A model generated the notes under the pieces. It was not told the DNA's origin, searched no databases, and worked only from the letters and a program-made list of their open reading frames with translations. Below are positions 28,048 through 37,232 of a stretch of DNA of 64,000 nt, piece after piece (the first letter of the stretch is position 1; each line of letters opens with the position of its first letter). Where the stretch lies: the NCBI GenBank assembly GCA_011088105.1, contig JAALKI010000002.1, positions 1-64,000 of the forward strand. The letters are read 5' to 3'. The position numbers were made by a program, and so were the translations under genes. This DNA comes from Nitrospirota bacterium. Its GTDB lineage: Bacteria; Nitrospirota; Nitrospiria; Nitrospirales; UBA8639.

Positions 28048-29625
28048 ATGTCTTATGGGTCACATCTCAGCCTTTTTATTCATCCTGCCTCAGAACAGGC
28101 CAATGGTGAGCATGGCCATCTGCGGCTCATGCTTGGGAGCTCATGCCTTCTTCATGTTCTCCTTATTGGGCTGGCGCTGCTCACCTCCCTTTCATCCAGA
28201 GTCAATCAGTTTCCAGGAGCCTATCAAGTTTCCTTGCTCTCATTCTCAGATTTCCAGGACTCGCCGGCCATAGGCAACAGTGAGAAACAGCCCATGCCGA
28301 CTCATGCGCAAGCCTCAGCACCACCTGTACAAGCCAAGGCTCAAACACAGATCACATCCCAGACCAATCCGATCAAAGCTTCGCCACCATTAGCAAACTC
28401 TTTTGTTGATGCCTTGAAAAATGTGGTTGTTCCCACACCACGAACCGTTGAGCTGAAGGAACCTAACCACAACGCTCATGCTTTCAATACCCCAGGGCCA
28501 GAGATCACAGCCTCTCAATCTGCAACAACCGCTATCATTCCACCCCCTCACGTTCCAAATATGGCTGCTCCGTCTTCCCAGCCATTCCAAAAGCCAATGA
28601 AAACGAGTCCCACAGCCTCTCCCATACAAGAGGCAATCGCAAAAACGGTTCAATCCGTTGTCGTCCCTGAACCACGCTCCGTTCCCGCAATGCCTCGAAT
28701 TTCACCATACCCTGTGTCCGAAGAGACTCAGGACATGAAGCCCTCAACAGAACCGTCTCTTCACATCAAGGCACCACAATTGGCATCGATCCAACCCTTG
28801 AAAGTCCCAACGTCTCAAGAACACATTCTTCAGGACAATCATCGCTTGACTCAATCGGTGACACAATCTATCAAGGCAGTGGTAATTCCCCAACAACAAG
28901 CTAGAATATCTTCACCGGCCAGTCCACAGCCTCAAGAATCTCGTCCAGACACGATGATCAACCCTGCTGAAGAAACATCGCTTCAACAGTCTCCACCAGG
29001 CGAATCCTTAACCAGCGGCCTCAAGCAAGCGGTTCAATCCATTGTCATTCCACCACCAGTCACCGATCTCCCCAAAACAATAAAAACCCCCATGGTTTTG
29101 CCAACACCACCACCGCCACCACTAGCCAAAACACCAGACTCGAATCACCTCCCGAGCCAATCACACATTGAATCCCAACAACTTCAAGAGGACATAGAAC
29201 GGTCACGGCGGGAGATTGCTGATCTCCCTATTCCTTCTCCACTTGTTCGCACTGAATCAGCAGCTGTTCCGCTGCAACAAGAACCCCGTATCAATGAGCG
29301 AATGGTCACAGACCTTCACATGCCTGAAGGCACACCAGAAGGGAATCCGTATTGGGGCCGAGTCCAAGCCATAATCGTTCAACATTGGGTGGCCCCACCA
29401 GTCGAAATGGGACATGATCGGCTTCTCCAAGCCATCATCGCATTCAGAATTGATCGATTAGGGCAGGTTTCTCATATTGAGATCCAGCAACCATCTGGAA
29501 ATGTTTATTACGATGTCGCGGCTAAACGCGCTGTATTGCGAGCGAATCCCTTGCCACCGTTTCCATCCGATATGCCGGATGCGTATCATGACCTTCAATT
29601 CCAGTTTTCCATTATCAAGGAATAG
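28048..29625 (+). CDS. TolA/TonB-like energy-transducing protein with repeat linker
   Basis: A 525-residue protein. An N-terminal span (LLHVLLIGLALLTSL) is followed by a Pro/Ser/Gln-rich linker of about 350 residues and a C-terminal TonB-type domain (about residues 430-525) with YWGRVQAIIVQHWVAPP and FRIDRLGQVSHIEIQQPSG. It takes the tolA position between tolR and tolB and should span the periplasm. The linker carries four copies of a VVVPxPR-like unit preceded by a helical (I/L)KxxVQS stretch, near residues 126, 204, 278 and 332. Whether it works as TolA or TonB cannot be decided. Confidence 0.85.
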   Translation: MSYGSHLSLFIHPASEQANGEHGHLRLMLGSSCLLHVLLIGLALLTSLSSRVNQFPGAYQVSLLSFSDFQDSPAIGNSEKQPMPTHAQASAPPVQAKAQTQITSQTNPIKASPPLANSFVDALKNVVVPTPRTVELKEPNHNAHAFNTPGPEITASQSATTAIIPPPHVPNMAAPSSQPFQKPMKTSPTASPIQEAIAKTVQSVVVPEPRSVPAMPRISPYPVSEETQDMKPSTEPSLHIKAPQLASIQPLKVPTSQEHILQDNHRLTQSVTQSIKAVVIPQQQARISSPASPQPQESRPDTMINPAEETSLQQSPPGESLTSGLKQAVQSIVIPPPVTDLPKTIKTPMVLPTPPPPPLAKTPDSNHLPSQSHIESQQLQEDIERSRREIADLPIPSPLVRTESAAVPLQQEPRINERMVTDLHMPEGTPEGNPYWGRVQAIIVQHWVAPPVEMGHDRLLQAIIAFRIDRLGQVSHIEIQQPSGNVYYDVAAKRAVLRANPLPPFPSDMPDAYHDLQFQFSIIKE

Positions 29626-29630
29626 ACATC

Positions 29631-30974
29631 ATGCTCCACTTGCCCCGCATACTTATCCTGACAAGTTGTGTATTGATCGGATTCGGCCTTCTTTCAAAGG
29701 TTGATTCCGGTGCGGCCGACATTTTCCTCGAAGCCACGCGTTCTGACTTTCAAAAGATCCCGATCGGGATCTTGGGGTTTAGTAATGGAGCGAAGCGAGG
29801 GACAAACAACGCGCCCGGCATCGCCAAACAAGTAACCTCTATTTTAAAAGCCGATCTCAATCGCTCCCAATTATTTAGGGTAGTAGACCAAGCCGATCAA
29901 CCGGTAAAATTGCAGGAGGGTCTGTGCCAGGGAGAGGCCATGGTGAACCGAGCCAGAAAAAGTGGTATTCCCGTCACGACCTGGGGACGCGTGGGTCGTG
30001 AACAGGCTGACCTCATTATGGATGCCTGCGCCTTCGATCAAGGCAACGATACGATCGTCAGAGGCAAACGGTATACGGGCATGCCTATCACGATGAAGCT
30101 CCTTCGTCAGATGGTCCATCGGTGGGCAGACGCACTCGTCTCTTACTACACCGGCGAATCAGGGATTGCCCAGACGAAAATTACATATGTGTCCGAATAC
30201 AAGGGAAATCGGGAAATCTATGTCATGGACTACGATGGCCATGGCAATCAACGGGTGACAACTGATGGCTTTCTCAACCTCATGCCGACGTGGACCACCG
30301 ATCAACAATCTCTTGTCTTTACCACCTACCAGCAACATGATCAAAAAATCATCAGGCTCTGGTTGGCCTCCGGCAAGAGACAAATCCTCGTTCGCCCTAA
30401 AGGCATGAACATTACTCCTACATTATCCCCTAATGGGAAACTCCTGGCGTATGGATCCGCACAGGAGGGCAATACAGAGATTTATACCATGAATCTCCAA
30501 ACTCAAGACGTTGTCCAATTAACCTTTCACGCAAGTGAAGACCTTTCCCCATCCTGGTCTCCGAATGGCCGGGAAATCGCGTTCACATCTGACCGCGGGG
30601 GCAAGCCTCAAATTTACGTCATGGGCGCTGATGGTTCCAATGTTCGCCGTTTAACGTTTAAAGGACCCTACAATGTAGATCCCACTTGGTCTCCACGTGG
30701 AGATTGGATCGCCTATGTCTGTAAAGCTCCGGACCAAGGCTTCAAGCTCTGTCGGATCTCTCCTGATGGCCAGGAGCATGTTCAAATCACCACAGGCTCG
30801 AAAAAAGACCAGGATGATTCACCATCCTGGTCTCCTGATGGACGACATCTCACCTTTAGTTCTACCCGAGGAGGACGCAGTCATATTTACATCATCAATC
30901 ACGATGGTACTGGGTTAGAGCAATTGACGACAGGCAAAAAACATAACAGTTCACCAGCATGGTCACCGCGATGA
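29631..30974 (+). CDS. tolB: Tol-Pal system protein TolB
   Basis: A 447-residue periplasmic beta-propeller. A signal sequence of about 28 residues precedes the N-terminal domain (FQKIPIGILGFSNGA, LFRVVDQAD) and five WD40-like PD40 blades, for example PSWSPNGREIAFTSDRGGKPQIYVM and the repeating (S/T)WSP motif. TolB normally contacts Pal and TolA and helps to keep the outer membrane tight during division. It follows the TolA/TonB-like gene by 5 bp. No pal gene follows it. Confidence 0.96.
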   Translation: MLHLPRILILTSCVLIGFGLLSKVDSGAADIFLEATRSDFQKIPIGILGFSNGAKRGTNNAPGIAKQVTSILKADLNRSQLFRVVDQADQPVKLQEGLCQGEAMVNRARKSGIPVTTWGRVGREQADLIMDACAFDQGNDTIVRGKRYTGMPITMKLLRQMVHRWADALVSYYTGESGIAQTKITYVSEYKGNREIYVMDYDGHGNQRVTTDGFLNLMPTWTTDQQSLVFTTYQQHDQKIIRLWLASGKRQILVRPKGMNITPTLSPNGKLLAYGSAQEGNTEIYTMNLQTQDVVQLTFHASEDLSPSWSPNGREIAFTSDRGGKPQIYVMGADGSNVRRLTFKGPYNVDPTWSPRGDWIAYVCKAPDQGFKLCRISPDGQEHVQITTGSKKDQDDSPSWSPDGRHLTFSSTRGGRSHIYIINHDGTGLEQLTTGKKHNSSPAWSPR

Positions 30975-31022
30975 TCCACGTTGGGAAACCATGTGTCAGT
31001 GACCAATAGGAAAAATGGGATT

Positions 31023-32831
31023 ATGAGAAAGCCGACCATGCCAGACTTCCAGCAGATAATAGAAAACCGACCACTCGACCGTTCCAGAGGGTTGAGGATC
31101 CTCAGTATCATGCTCGTCTGTTTCTCCCTTTCTTCTTGTGTTGCTCAACAAGCAGACTTGGATCGTTTTCAGCAGGAATTCGACCGTCGCATCTCGAAAC
31201 TACATCAAAACAAACAAATCTTAGAAACATCATTGGCGAAGGCTGAGCTACGGGTAGACAAGCTAAAAAGTGAATTGGAACAGCTTGTGAGGAACGCTCG
31301 TGCACAATTCAATAATGAGCTGAGAAACATCCGTGAAGAAAATTTAACGACATTGAGCGGGGAGTTGGAAAAACGGTCATTTGAAATTTCACAAGTTAAC
31401 CAGCAAGTAGATGACTTGAGGGTAGCCATAACAAATATGCGGACCCTGTCAGAACAACGCGATGCAAAACAAAAACAAGCCATCGAGACTGTGGCCTCAC
31501 AGTTCAAGACGAACATGAAGCAACAAGAAACTGCGACACAAAAATCCATACAGAATATTGGCCAGTCATTGACCGAATTTCGAAACGTCCTTGATGGGCT
31601 AAGCCTACAACTGGGAAAAGAAACGAAACGAGCGGGGCAAGCCGAGAGCAATTTGCAAGCGCTGGTTAACAAACAACACGTCGCCTTGACACATAAGCTC
31701 GATCAGGATACGCAAGCGCTGAGAACGTATATCGAGCGAGACATTGCTGAAACACTTCGCGGGACCACGAATGACTTACATACAACGCAGACTGCTTTAG
31801 GCAAGCTCAAAGAAGTGTTGGATTCGTCGGTGAACAAGATAGGAAAGGCGATTGATACACATGCCCAACAAGTTAGCACCACGCAAATACAACTAACCCG
31901 GTTACAAGGCCAAGCAAAGCAGTTTGAGCAAGATTCACAAGGAACCCATAAACAGCTCCAAGAAGTAACCAAATCACTCACCCAGCTCCATGAAACGCTG
32001 GGACAAACAGGGAAGACCTTGAGCCAACATGGCGAACAGCAAGAGAAAGAACTTGTCCTCGCCAAACAGCGGCTCACCGCATTAGAGAATCATCACGCAG
32101 CCTTATTGAAAAAGTTGAAGGCGGACACTCAAACGCTTCGAACGTATTTACAGAAAGATGTCAATACCAGTCTTAGCACAATTGGACAATCCATGGAAAC
32201 GCTGAAACAGCGATTGGCAAAGCAAATAGAACAACTACGTGTTGGCGCCAATGCGGTGCAACAGGAAAGCCACCTTACCGCTCAGCAGGTTCAACAACAC
32301 CATCAACAGATTCAGGAATTACACCAAGCCACAGGTAAACTCAAAGAGACATTCAGGACGGTTGGCAATATGCTCGGACAACGAGCAGACAACCAGATTC
32401 AAAGCGTGGGTCAACTGAGTGAGCGCATGAGCCAGCTCGAACAGAAACAAACGACCGCTCAGAAGCAATTTCATTCCGACACGCAATCGATAGCAACACA
32501 CCTTGCCAAAGTTAATGAAAGTGTTCAATCCGTGACAGCGGCCATCGCACAAGTCGAAGAAGCATTGTCTACCCGAGTCAAGACGTTGGAACAGCACATG
32601 GCCAACACTCAACCCTCTGCTGCCATGCAAGAAGTGAGGCAGGAAGTCACGGCGACCATTCAGCATGTCAATCAATTAACAGGGACGGTGGGACAACTAC
32701 GAGAGATTATCCAGTCCATCGGAACGAAAACGGGAGATCGCGTTGATCAGCAGGCTCAACACATTGCTGAACTGACACAGCAATTGAACAATCTTCAGGC
32801 TCAGGATACAGTGCCTGCCACGCAACCATAA
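31023..32831 (+). CDS. Large coiled-coil lipoprotein in the tol operon
   Basis: A 602-residue protein from the ATG at 31023; a TTG at 30981 would add 14 residues but is unlikely. A signal segment ends with lipobox LSSC (Cys39), then about 560 residues of nearly unbroken coiled coil rich in Gln, Leu, Lys and Thr. A DTQxLRTY-type unit recurs at residues about 229, 368 and 486. No OmpA-like peptidoglycan domain is present. It sits between tolB and cpoB, the usual position of pal, suggesting an outer-membrane spacer or structural partner of the Tol complex; this is inference. Confidence 0.85.
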   Translation: MRKPTMPDFQQIIENRPLDRSRGLRILSIMLVCFSLSSCVAQQADLDRFQQEFDRRISKLHQNKQILETSLAKAELRVDKLKSELEQLVRNARAQFNNELRNIREENLTTLSGELEKRSFEISQVNQQVDDLRVAITNMRTLSEQRDAKQKQAIETVASQFKTNMKQQETATQKSIQNIGQSLTEFRNVLDGLSLQLGKETKRAGQAESNLQALVNKQHVALTHKLDQDTQALRTYIERDIAETLRGTTNDLHTTQTALGKLKEVLDSSVNKIGKAIDTHAQQVSTTQIQLTRLQGQAKQFEQDSQGTHKQLQEVTKSLTQLHETLGQTGKTLSQHGEQQEKELVLAKQRLTALENHHAALLKKLKADTQTLRTYLQKDVNTSLSTIGQSMETLKQRLAKQIEQLRVGANAVQQESHLTAQQVQQHHQQIQELHQATGKLKETFRTVGNMLGQRADNQIQSVGQLSERMSQLEQKQTTAQKQFHSDTQSIATHLAKVNESVQSVTAAIAQVEEALSTRVKTLEQHMANTQPSAAMQEVRQEVTATIQHVNQLTGTVGQLREIIQSIGTKTGDRVDQQAQHIAELTQQLNNLQAQDTVPATQP

Positions 32832-32850
32832 CCTTCATGCAAGGGCATCA

Positions 32851-33459
32851 ATGATCATGACAAGGTGTCTATGGATGTGGGGAATCATTCTTGTGTTACA
32901 GATAGCATGTCACAACGTATCCCATGCCGCACAGCCCTCGCCTCGCTTCCTTGGTTCGCTGGAACAGCACCACGTGAAGCAGCTTGGGGAACAAACCGTG
33001 CCAATGACTCGCAAAGGCCTCCCCGTGTTATCTCCCAGCCAAATCTTTCGGCTGGCTTACAAAGATTACCTCAAGGGTCGCTATCAGCTTGCGATTGAAA
33101 CCTTTCAACAATATATCAAGGATTATCCGACTAGTTCTCTGACCCCACAGGCATATTTTTATCTGGGTGAGGCGTACGCCAACAATCAAGACTGGGCTTC
33201 TGCAGAAAAAGCATTCAACACACTGGCCACGAAATTCTCATCTAGCCCCCTGGTGCCATTGACGCTCTTTAAGTTAGGAAACGTCAAGGCGCAAACAGGC
33301 AAGCCGCGAGACGCGCGTTTCTATTGGTCTCGCATTATCAAGGAATTTCCCCGTTCGCTGGAAGCCAAGCTAGCTCAGCGGGATATGGCAAAAATTCATT
33401 TTTTTGAGAAAAAAGAGCAAGAAACCGGCAAGCAGGACATTCTGAATCATGGCAACTGA
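32851..33459 (+). CDS. cpoB: Tol-associated TPR protein CpoB (YbgF)
   Basis: A 202-residue secreted protein. After a signal segment it has the characteristic C-terminal TPR set: AYKDYLKGRYQLAIETFQQY, a TPQAYFYLGEAYANNQDWASAEKAF repeat and PLTLFKLGNVKAQTGKPRDA. CpoB works with TolA to coordinate peptidoglycan synthesis and outer-membrane constriction. AAGGG lies 5 nt before ATG at 32851. The N-terminal trimerisation helix of classical CpoB is short or missing; the preceding coiled-coil lipoprotein might substitute. The end overlaps mutL by 11 bp. Confidence 0.88.
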   Translation: MIMTRCLWMWGIILVLQIACHNVSHAAQPSPRFLGSLEQHHVKQLGEQTVPMTRKGLPVLSPSQIFRLAYKDYLKGRYQLAIETFQQYIKDYPTSSLTPQAYFYLGEAYANNQDWASAEKAFNTLATKFSSSPLVPLTLFKLGNVKAQTGKPRDARFYWSRIIKEFPRSLEAKLAQRDMAKIHFFEKKEQETGKQDILNHGN

Positions 33460-35266
33460 CGAGGCGAGCGGAAAGATTCATATCCTTTCAGACACGGTAT
33501 CCAGCCGAATTGCAGCTGGTGAAGTCGTGGAACGACCGGCTGCGGTTGTGAAGGAATTAATCGACAATAGCCTTGACGCTGGCAGCACCTTGATTAGCAT
33601 TGATGTACAAAATGGCGGCAAGCAGTTGATTCGGGTGCTCGACAATGGAGAAGGAATGACCGAAACCGATGCCAAGCTAGCTTGCCAACGATTTGCAACC
33701 AGCAAACTGCGAACAGAGTTAGACCTCTTCAGCGTCCAGACTTTTGGATTTCGTGGTGAAGCCTTACCAAGCATCGCATCCGTATCAAAGTTCAAGTTGC
33801 TGACTATGAAACGAGGCGAGACCGTGGGTACATGCGTGCAAATCGAGGGAGGGACGCCGGTCAATGTGACCTCATGTGCTGTCGCCTCTGGCACACATAT
33901 CGAAGTCCACACGTTGTTTTTTAATACACCTGGCAGACAAAAGTTTCTCAAATCGACTGCAACGGAATTTTCTCACATTTGTCATGTGGTTCAACAAGCT
34001 TCGTTGGCCAGGCCTGAAACCCATTTTCGCTTAACGCACAATGAACGTGCCGTGCTCGACTATCCCTCTGTCCAGGCTAAAGCTGATCGGGTTCGCCAAC
34101 TGTATGGGAATAAATTCCTGGAGCAGGCCCTGTCCATTCATATGACGCAGGCCGATGTTCGGATTGAAGGGTTGACGATGAGTCCACACTTTACCAGAAC
34201 CAGTCGAACGCCTCAGGACTTGTTTGTGAACAGTCGGCCTGTCAAAAACCCGACCATTGTGCATGCCGTATATGACGCCTATGCATCGTTTCTTCCCAAA
34301 GGACGTCATCCGACGTTCGTCCTGTTTCTCGATATCGACCCCACAAAGCTCGATGTCAACGTTCATCCCGCTAAACGGGAAGTCCGATTTTCTCAACCGG
34401 ATATTATCCATGCAGTAGTGAAAGATGCCATCCGCCAGCCACTTCAACAGAACGGGCACATGGAAGGGAATGCGCTTGAGGAACACCAGGCGATCACGAC
34501 TGCCGAAGAGACCACCCAACACCCTAGCTCGATCCACGACAACCCGCGTCGTGATGGACATGTCGCTCCAGAAACGAATCGGCATCTTGACGATGCACGT
34601 CTATCATATTCCATGGTGTCAGAAAACAGGCAGTTACCTCTTGCGCCTAGAGTTGGTGAAGCCGATTTACTGTACGCCCACGATCAAACCTCATCTATCC
34701 ACGTGTTTGGCCAGGTCAACAAGACCTATATGATTGTGCAAATTGGCAAAGCGCTGCATATCCTCGATCAACACACGACACATGAACGAGTCCTATTCGA
34801 ACGGTTGTGGAAAAATTGGCACACTCAACAAATTTCAACACAAGCATTGCTGATTCCCGAACCTATTGAGGTCTTACCTCATGCTGCGGTCGTGCTCGAC
34901 AAACATCTGGAGGAATTGGGAAAACTTGGGTTAGAGATTGAACGGTTTGGCAATACCGCCTTTCTGATCCGTGCAGTCCCAGCCATGCTTGGAACAATGG
35001 ACTATCAACGATTGGTTCAAGACCTCCTCGAAGATCTTGCCGAATGGAAATCGCTGACGTCCCTGGAAAGTCAGGTTCGTCCTGTCTTGGCCTCACTGGC
35101 TTGTCAGGGGGCAGTGCAGGCTGGACGTTCCATGGAAGATCTCGAAATCCAACAAGTCGTTAAAGATTGGGTGCAGGAAGGCTGCCCGCTCACCTGCCCT
35201 CATGGACGTCGGGTCTCATTGCGTTTTTCAACTGATGACCTTCAACGAACATTTGGCCGAATATAA
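33449..35266 (+). CDS. mutL: DNA mismatch repair protein MutL
   Basis: A 605-residue GHKL ATPase linking mismatch recognition by MutS to strand removal. The N-terminal domain has RIAAGEVVERPAAVVKELIDNSLDAG, LDNGEGM and FGFRGEALPSI motifs, then LFVNSRPVKN. The C-terminal dimerisation domain includes QVNKTYMIVQ, DQHTTHERVLFE and the ending CPHGRRVS, which matches the endonuclease-type pattern (DQHAxxER, CPHGRP). It overlaps cpoB and precedes miaA by 26 bp; mutL-miaA pairing is common. Confidence 0.96.
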   Translation: MATDEASGKIHILSDTVSSRIAAGEVVERPAAVVKELIDNSLDAGSTLISIDVQNGGKQLIRVLDNGEGMTETDAKLACQRFATSKLRTELDLFSVQTFGFRGEALPSIASVSKFKLLTMKRGETVGTCVQIEGGTPVNVTSCAVASGTHIEVHTLFFNTPGRQKFLKSTATEFSHICHVVQQASLARPETHFRLTHNERAVLDYPSVQAKADRVRQLYGNKFLEQALSIHMTQADVRIEGLTMSPHFTRTSRTPQDLFVNSRPVKNPTIVHAVYDAYASFLPKGRHPTFVLFLDIDPTKLDVNVHPAKREVRFSQPDIIHAVVKDAIRQPLQQNGHMEGNALEEHQAITTAEETTQHPSSIHDNPRRDGHVAPETNRHLDDARLSYSMVSENRQLPLAPRVGEADLLYAHDQTSSIHVFGQVNKTYMIVQIGKALHILDQHTTHERVLFERLWKNWHTQQISTQALLIPEPIEVLPHAAVVLDKHLEELGKLGLEIERFGNTAFLIRAVPAMLGTMDYQRLVQDLLEDLAEWKSLTSLESQVRPVLASLACQGAVQAGRSMEDLEIQQVVKDWVQEGCPLTCPHGRRVSLRFSTDDLQRTFGRI

Positions 35267-35292
35267 CGCGTACTTCATATCGTTTATATACG

Positions 35293-36333
35293 ATGAGAAC
35301 GACTATGACGAAAGAAGACGGACAAACCAGGAGCCCTGTCATTGCCATCATCGGTCCAACAGCAATCGGAAAAAGTCATGTAGCCCTAGCTGTTGCCAAA
35401 GCGTTAGGAACGGAAATTCTGACGGCTGACTCGACGCAAGTCTATCGGGGAATGGATATTGGTACCGACAAACCTACTCAGGCTGAACAAGCAGCCGTTC
35501 CGCATCGTCTGATTGATTTAGTGGACCCCCACCACCCATTCAATGTAGGGGAATATCAGCGCCATGCGCACAATGAGATTGCACGCCTGCATCGTGCTGG
35601 TCGAATCCCTCTGGTGGTTGGAGGCACGGGCCTGTATATTAGAGCGCTGTTCAGAGGATTGCGGGCAGGACCTCCAACAGATTGGGACTTGCGACATCAA
35701 TTAAACATTGAGGCTCAAAAGAAAGGGCGAGAGATGATCTATCGTGAGTTGGTGGAAGCTGATCCCAAGACCGCTCATCATTTACACCCTCATGATCAGA
35801 TCAAAGTACTCCGAGCCCTTGAAGTCTTTCGACAAACCGGCACACCGCTATCTGACCAGCATGAGCATCATGGATTTCGGGAACGGCCGTATCATTCACT
35901 GCTCATTGGTCTAACGATGGACCGAATGGCGTTATATCAACGCATTGAGCAACGAGTCGAAGTGGAATTGGCCAAAGGGTTACTCAAAGAAACCCAGCAG
36001 TTATTGGCCTGTGGCTACCATCGTCAGCTTGTCTCCATGAAAAGCTTGGGATATCGACAGATGTCAGCCTATCTCGCAGAAGAATGTGATTTTGAGGAAG
36101 CCGTCCGATTATTAAAACGCGATACACGGCATTTCGCTAAACGTCAGATGACGTGGTTTAAAAAAGAACCCGATATTGTCTGGATCGATGTACAAGAGGA
36201 TGAGACCGCGGAATCAGTCAGTGCGCGCGTGCTTCAACTCAGCCAACAATTTCTGGCAAAGAGACCGAGTAGTATGTGGATGAAGACCACGACCTCAACA
36301 CCGGTCGTTGATGGAGCGAATCATTATGCCTAG
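35293..36333 (+). CDS. miaA: tRNA dimethylallyltransferase MiaA
   Basis: A 346-residue enzyme that prenylates A37 of tRNAs reading UNN codons. The P-loop is IIGPTAIGKSHVA, followed by ILTADSTQVYRGMDIGTDKP, PHRLIDLVDPHHPFNVGEYQ, LVVGGTGLYIRAL and the KRDTRHFAKRQMTWF element, all typical. The gene follows mutL. Met5 (35305) is another possible start. The end overlaps the MTA phosphorylase start by 8 bp. Confidence 0.96.
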   Translation: MRTTMTKEDGQTRSPVIAIIGPTAIGKSHVALAVAKALGTEILTADSTQVYRGMDIGTDKPTQAEQAAVPHRLIDLVDPHHPFNVGEYQRHAHNEIARLHRAGRIPLVVGGTGLYIRALFRGLRAGPPTDWDLRHQLNIEAQKKGREMIYRELVEADPKTAHHLHPHDQIKVLRALEVFRQTGTPLSDQHEHHGFRERPYHSLLIGLTMDRMALYQRIEQRVEVELAKGLLKETQQLLACGYHRQLVSMKSLGYRQMSAYLAEECDFEEAVRLLKRDTRHFAKRQMTWFKKEPDIVWIDVQEDETAESVSARVLQLSQQFLAKRPSSMWMKTTTSTPVVDGANHYA

Positions 36334-37231
36334 GCAACACAAGGGTTATCCCAAAGCGGATATTGCCATCATCGGAGGAAGTGGCCTGTATGAGATGGAG
36401 GGCTTGGAACAGGTACGGGAAATCCGACCCTCTACACCATTTGGGCGTCCCTCAGATGCCCTCGTGTTGGGGGTGCTGGATGGTCGGCAAGTCGCCTTTC
36501 TCTCTCGTCATGGACGCGAACATCGCTTAAACCCGACAACTATTAATTATCGGGCGAATATCCATGCGTTGAAATCCGTCGGTGTCACACAGATATTTTC
36601 TGTCAGTGCCGTCGGCAGCATGAAAAAACGAGTCAAACCCGGTGATATCGTCGTCCCAAACCAATTTATCGACCGCACACAACATCGTGAAAGGACATTT
36701 TTTGACCAAGGTATGGTCGCGCATGTGTCGTTTGCGGACCCTGTTTGTCACAGGCTTGCCCATCTGTTGATTCAGTCCGGTCAAGCTCAAAAGACGACCG
36801 TGCATACAGGTGGAACATATCTCTGCATTGAAGGCCCGCAGTTTTCAAGCCGGGCCGAGTCTTTACTCTATCGACAATGGGGAGTCAAGGTTATCGGCAT
36901 GACGAATCTGCCGGAGGCTCGGCTCGCGCGAGAAGCCGAAATGTGCTATGCCACATTGGCCTTGGTGACAGATTATGACTGTTGGCATGAAACAGAAGAT
37001 GATGTTTCCGTCGAGGCTATTTTGAGTATCATGCATCGCAATGTCGAAGTGGCAAAACATGTTCTTCGTCGGACGATTCAAAAAATCCCCGATGACAGGA
37101 CCTGTTCCTGCGGACAGGTGCTTGATCAAGCCGTGGTGACGGCGCCTCAAGTCATGACCAAGACAACCCGGCAACGATATCAACTATTACTTCAGCGATA
37201 TTTAGCTAAATTTGAGCAAAGGAGTCGGTGA
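36326..37231 (+). CDS. mtnP: S-methyl-5'-thioadenosine phosphorylase
   Basis: A 301-residue trimeric purine nucleoside phosphorylase family enzyme. It has ADIAIIGGSGLYEMEG, FLSRHGREHRLNPTTINYRANIHAL, a VPNQFIDRTQHR segment, GTYLCIEGPQFSSRAES and the VIGMTNLPEARLAREAEMCYA active site. MTAP cleaves methylthioadenosine from polyamine synthesis. ATG at 36326 has GGAG 9 nt upstream and matches the family start; earlier codons at 36308 and 36311 lack one. It overlaps miaA. The family also includes inosine-type enzymes, so the exact substrate is likely but not certain. Confidence 0.9.
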   Translation: MPRQHKGYPKADIAIIGGSGLYEMEGLEQVREIRPSTPFGRPSDALVLGVLDGRQVAFLSRHGREHRLNPTTINYRANIHALKSVGVTQIFSVSAVGSMKKRVKPGDIVVPNQFIDRTQHRERTFFDQGMVAHVSFADPVCHRLAHLLIQSGQAQKTTVHTGGTYLCIEGPQFSSRAESLLYRQWGVKVIGMTNLPEARLAREAEMCYATLALVTDYDCWHETEDDVSVEAILSIMHRNVEVAKHVLRRTIQKIPDDRTCSCGQVLDQAVVTAPQVMTKTTRQRYQLLLQRYLAKFEQRSR

Positions 37232-37232
37232 C

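Noticed and set aside
28390-28747. Minus-strand frames within the TolA/TonB-like gene
   Set aside because: They arise from the repetitive proline-rich coding sequence.
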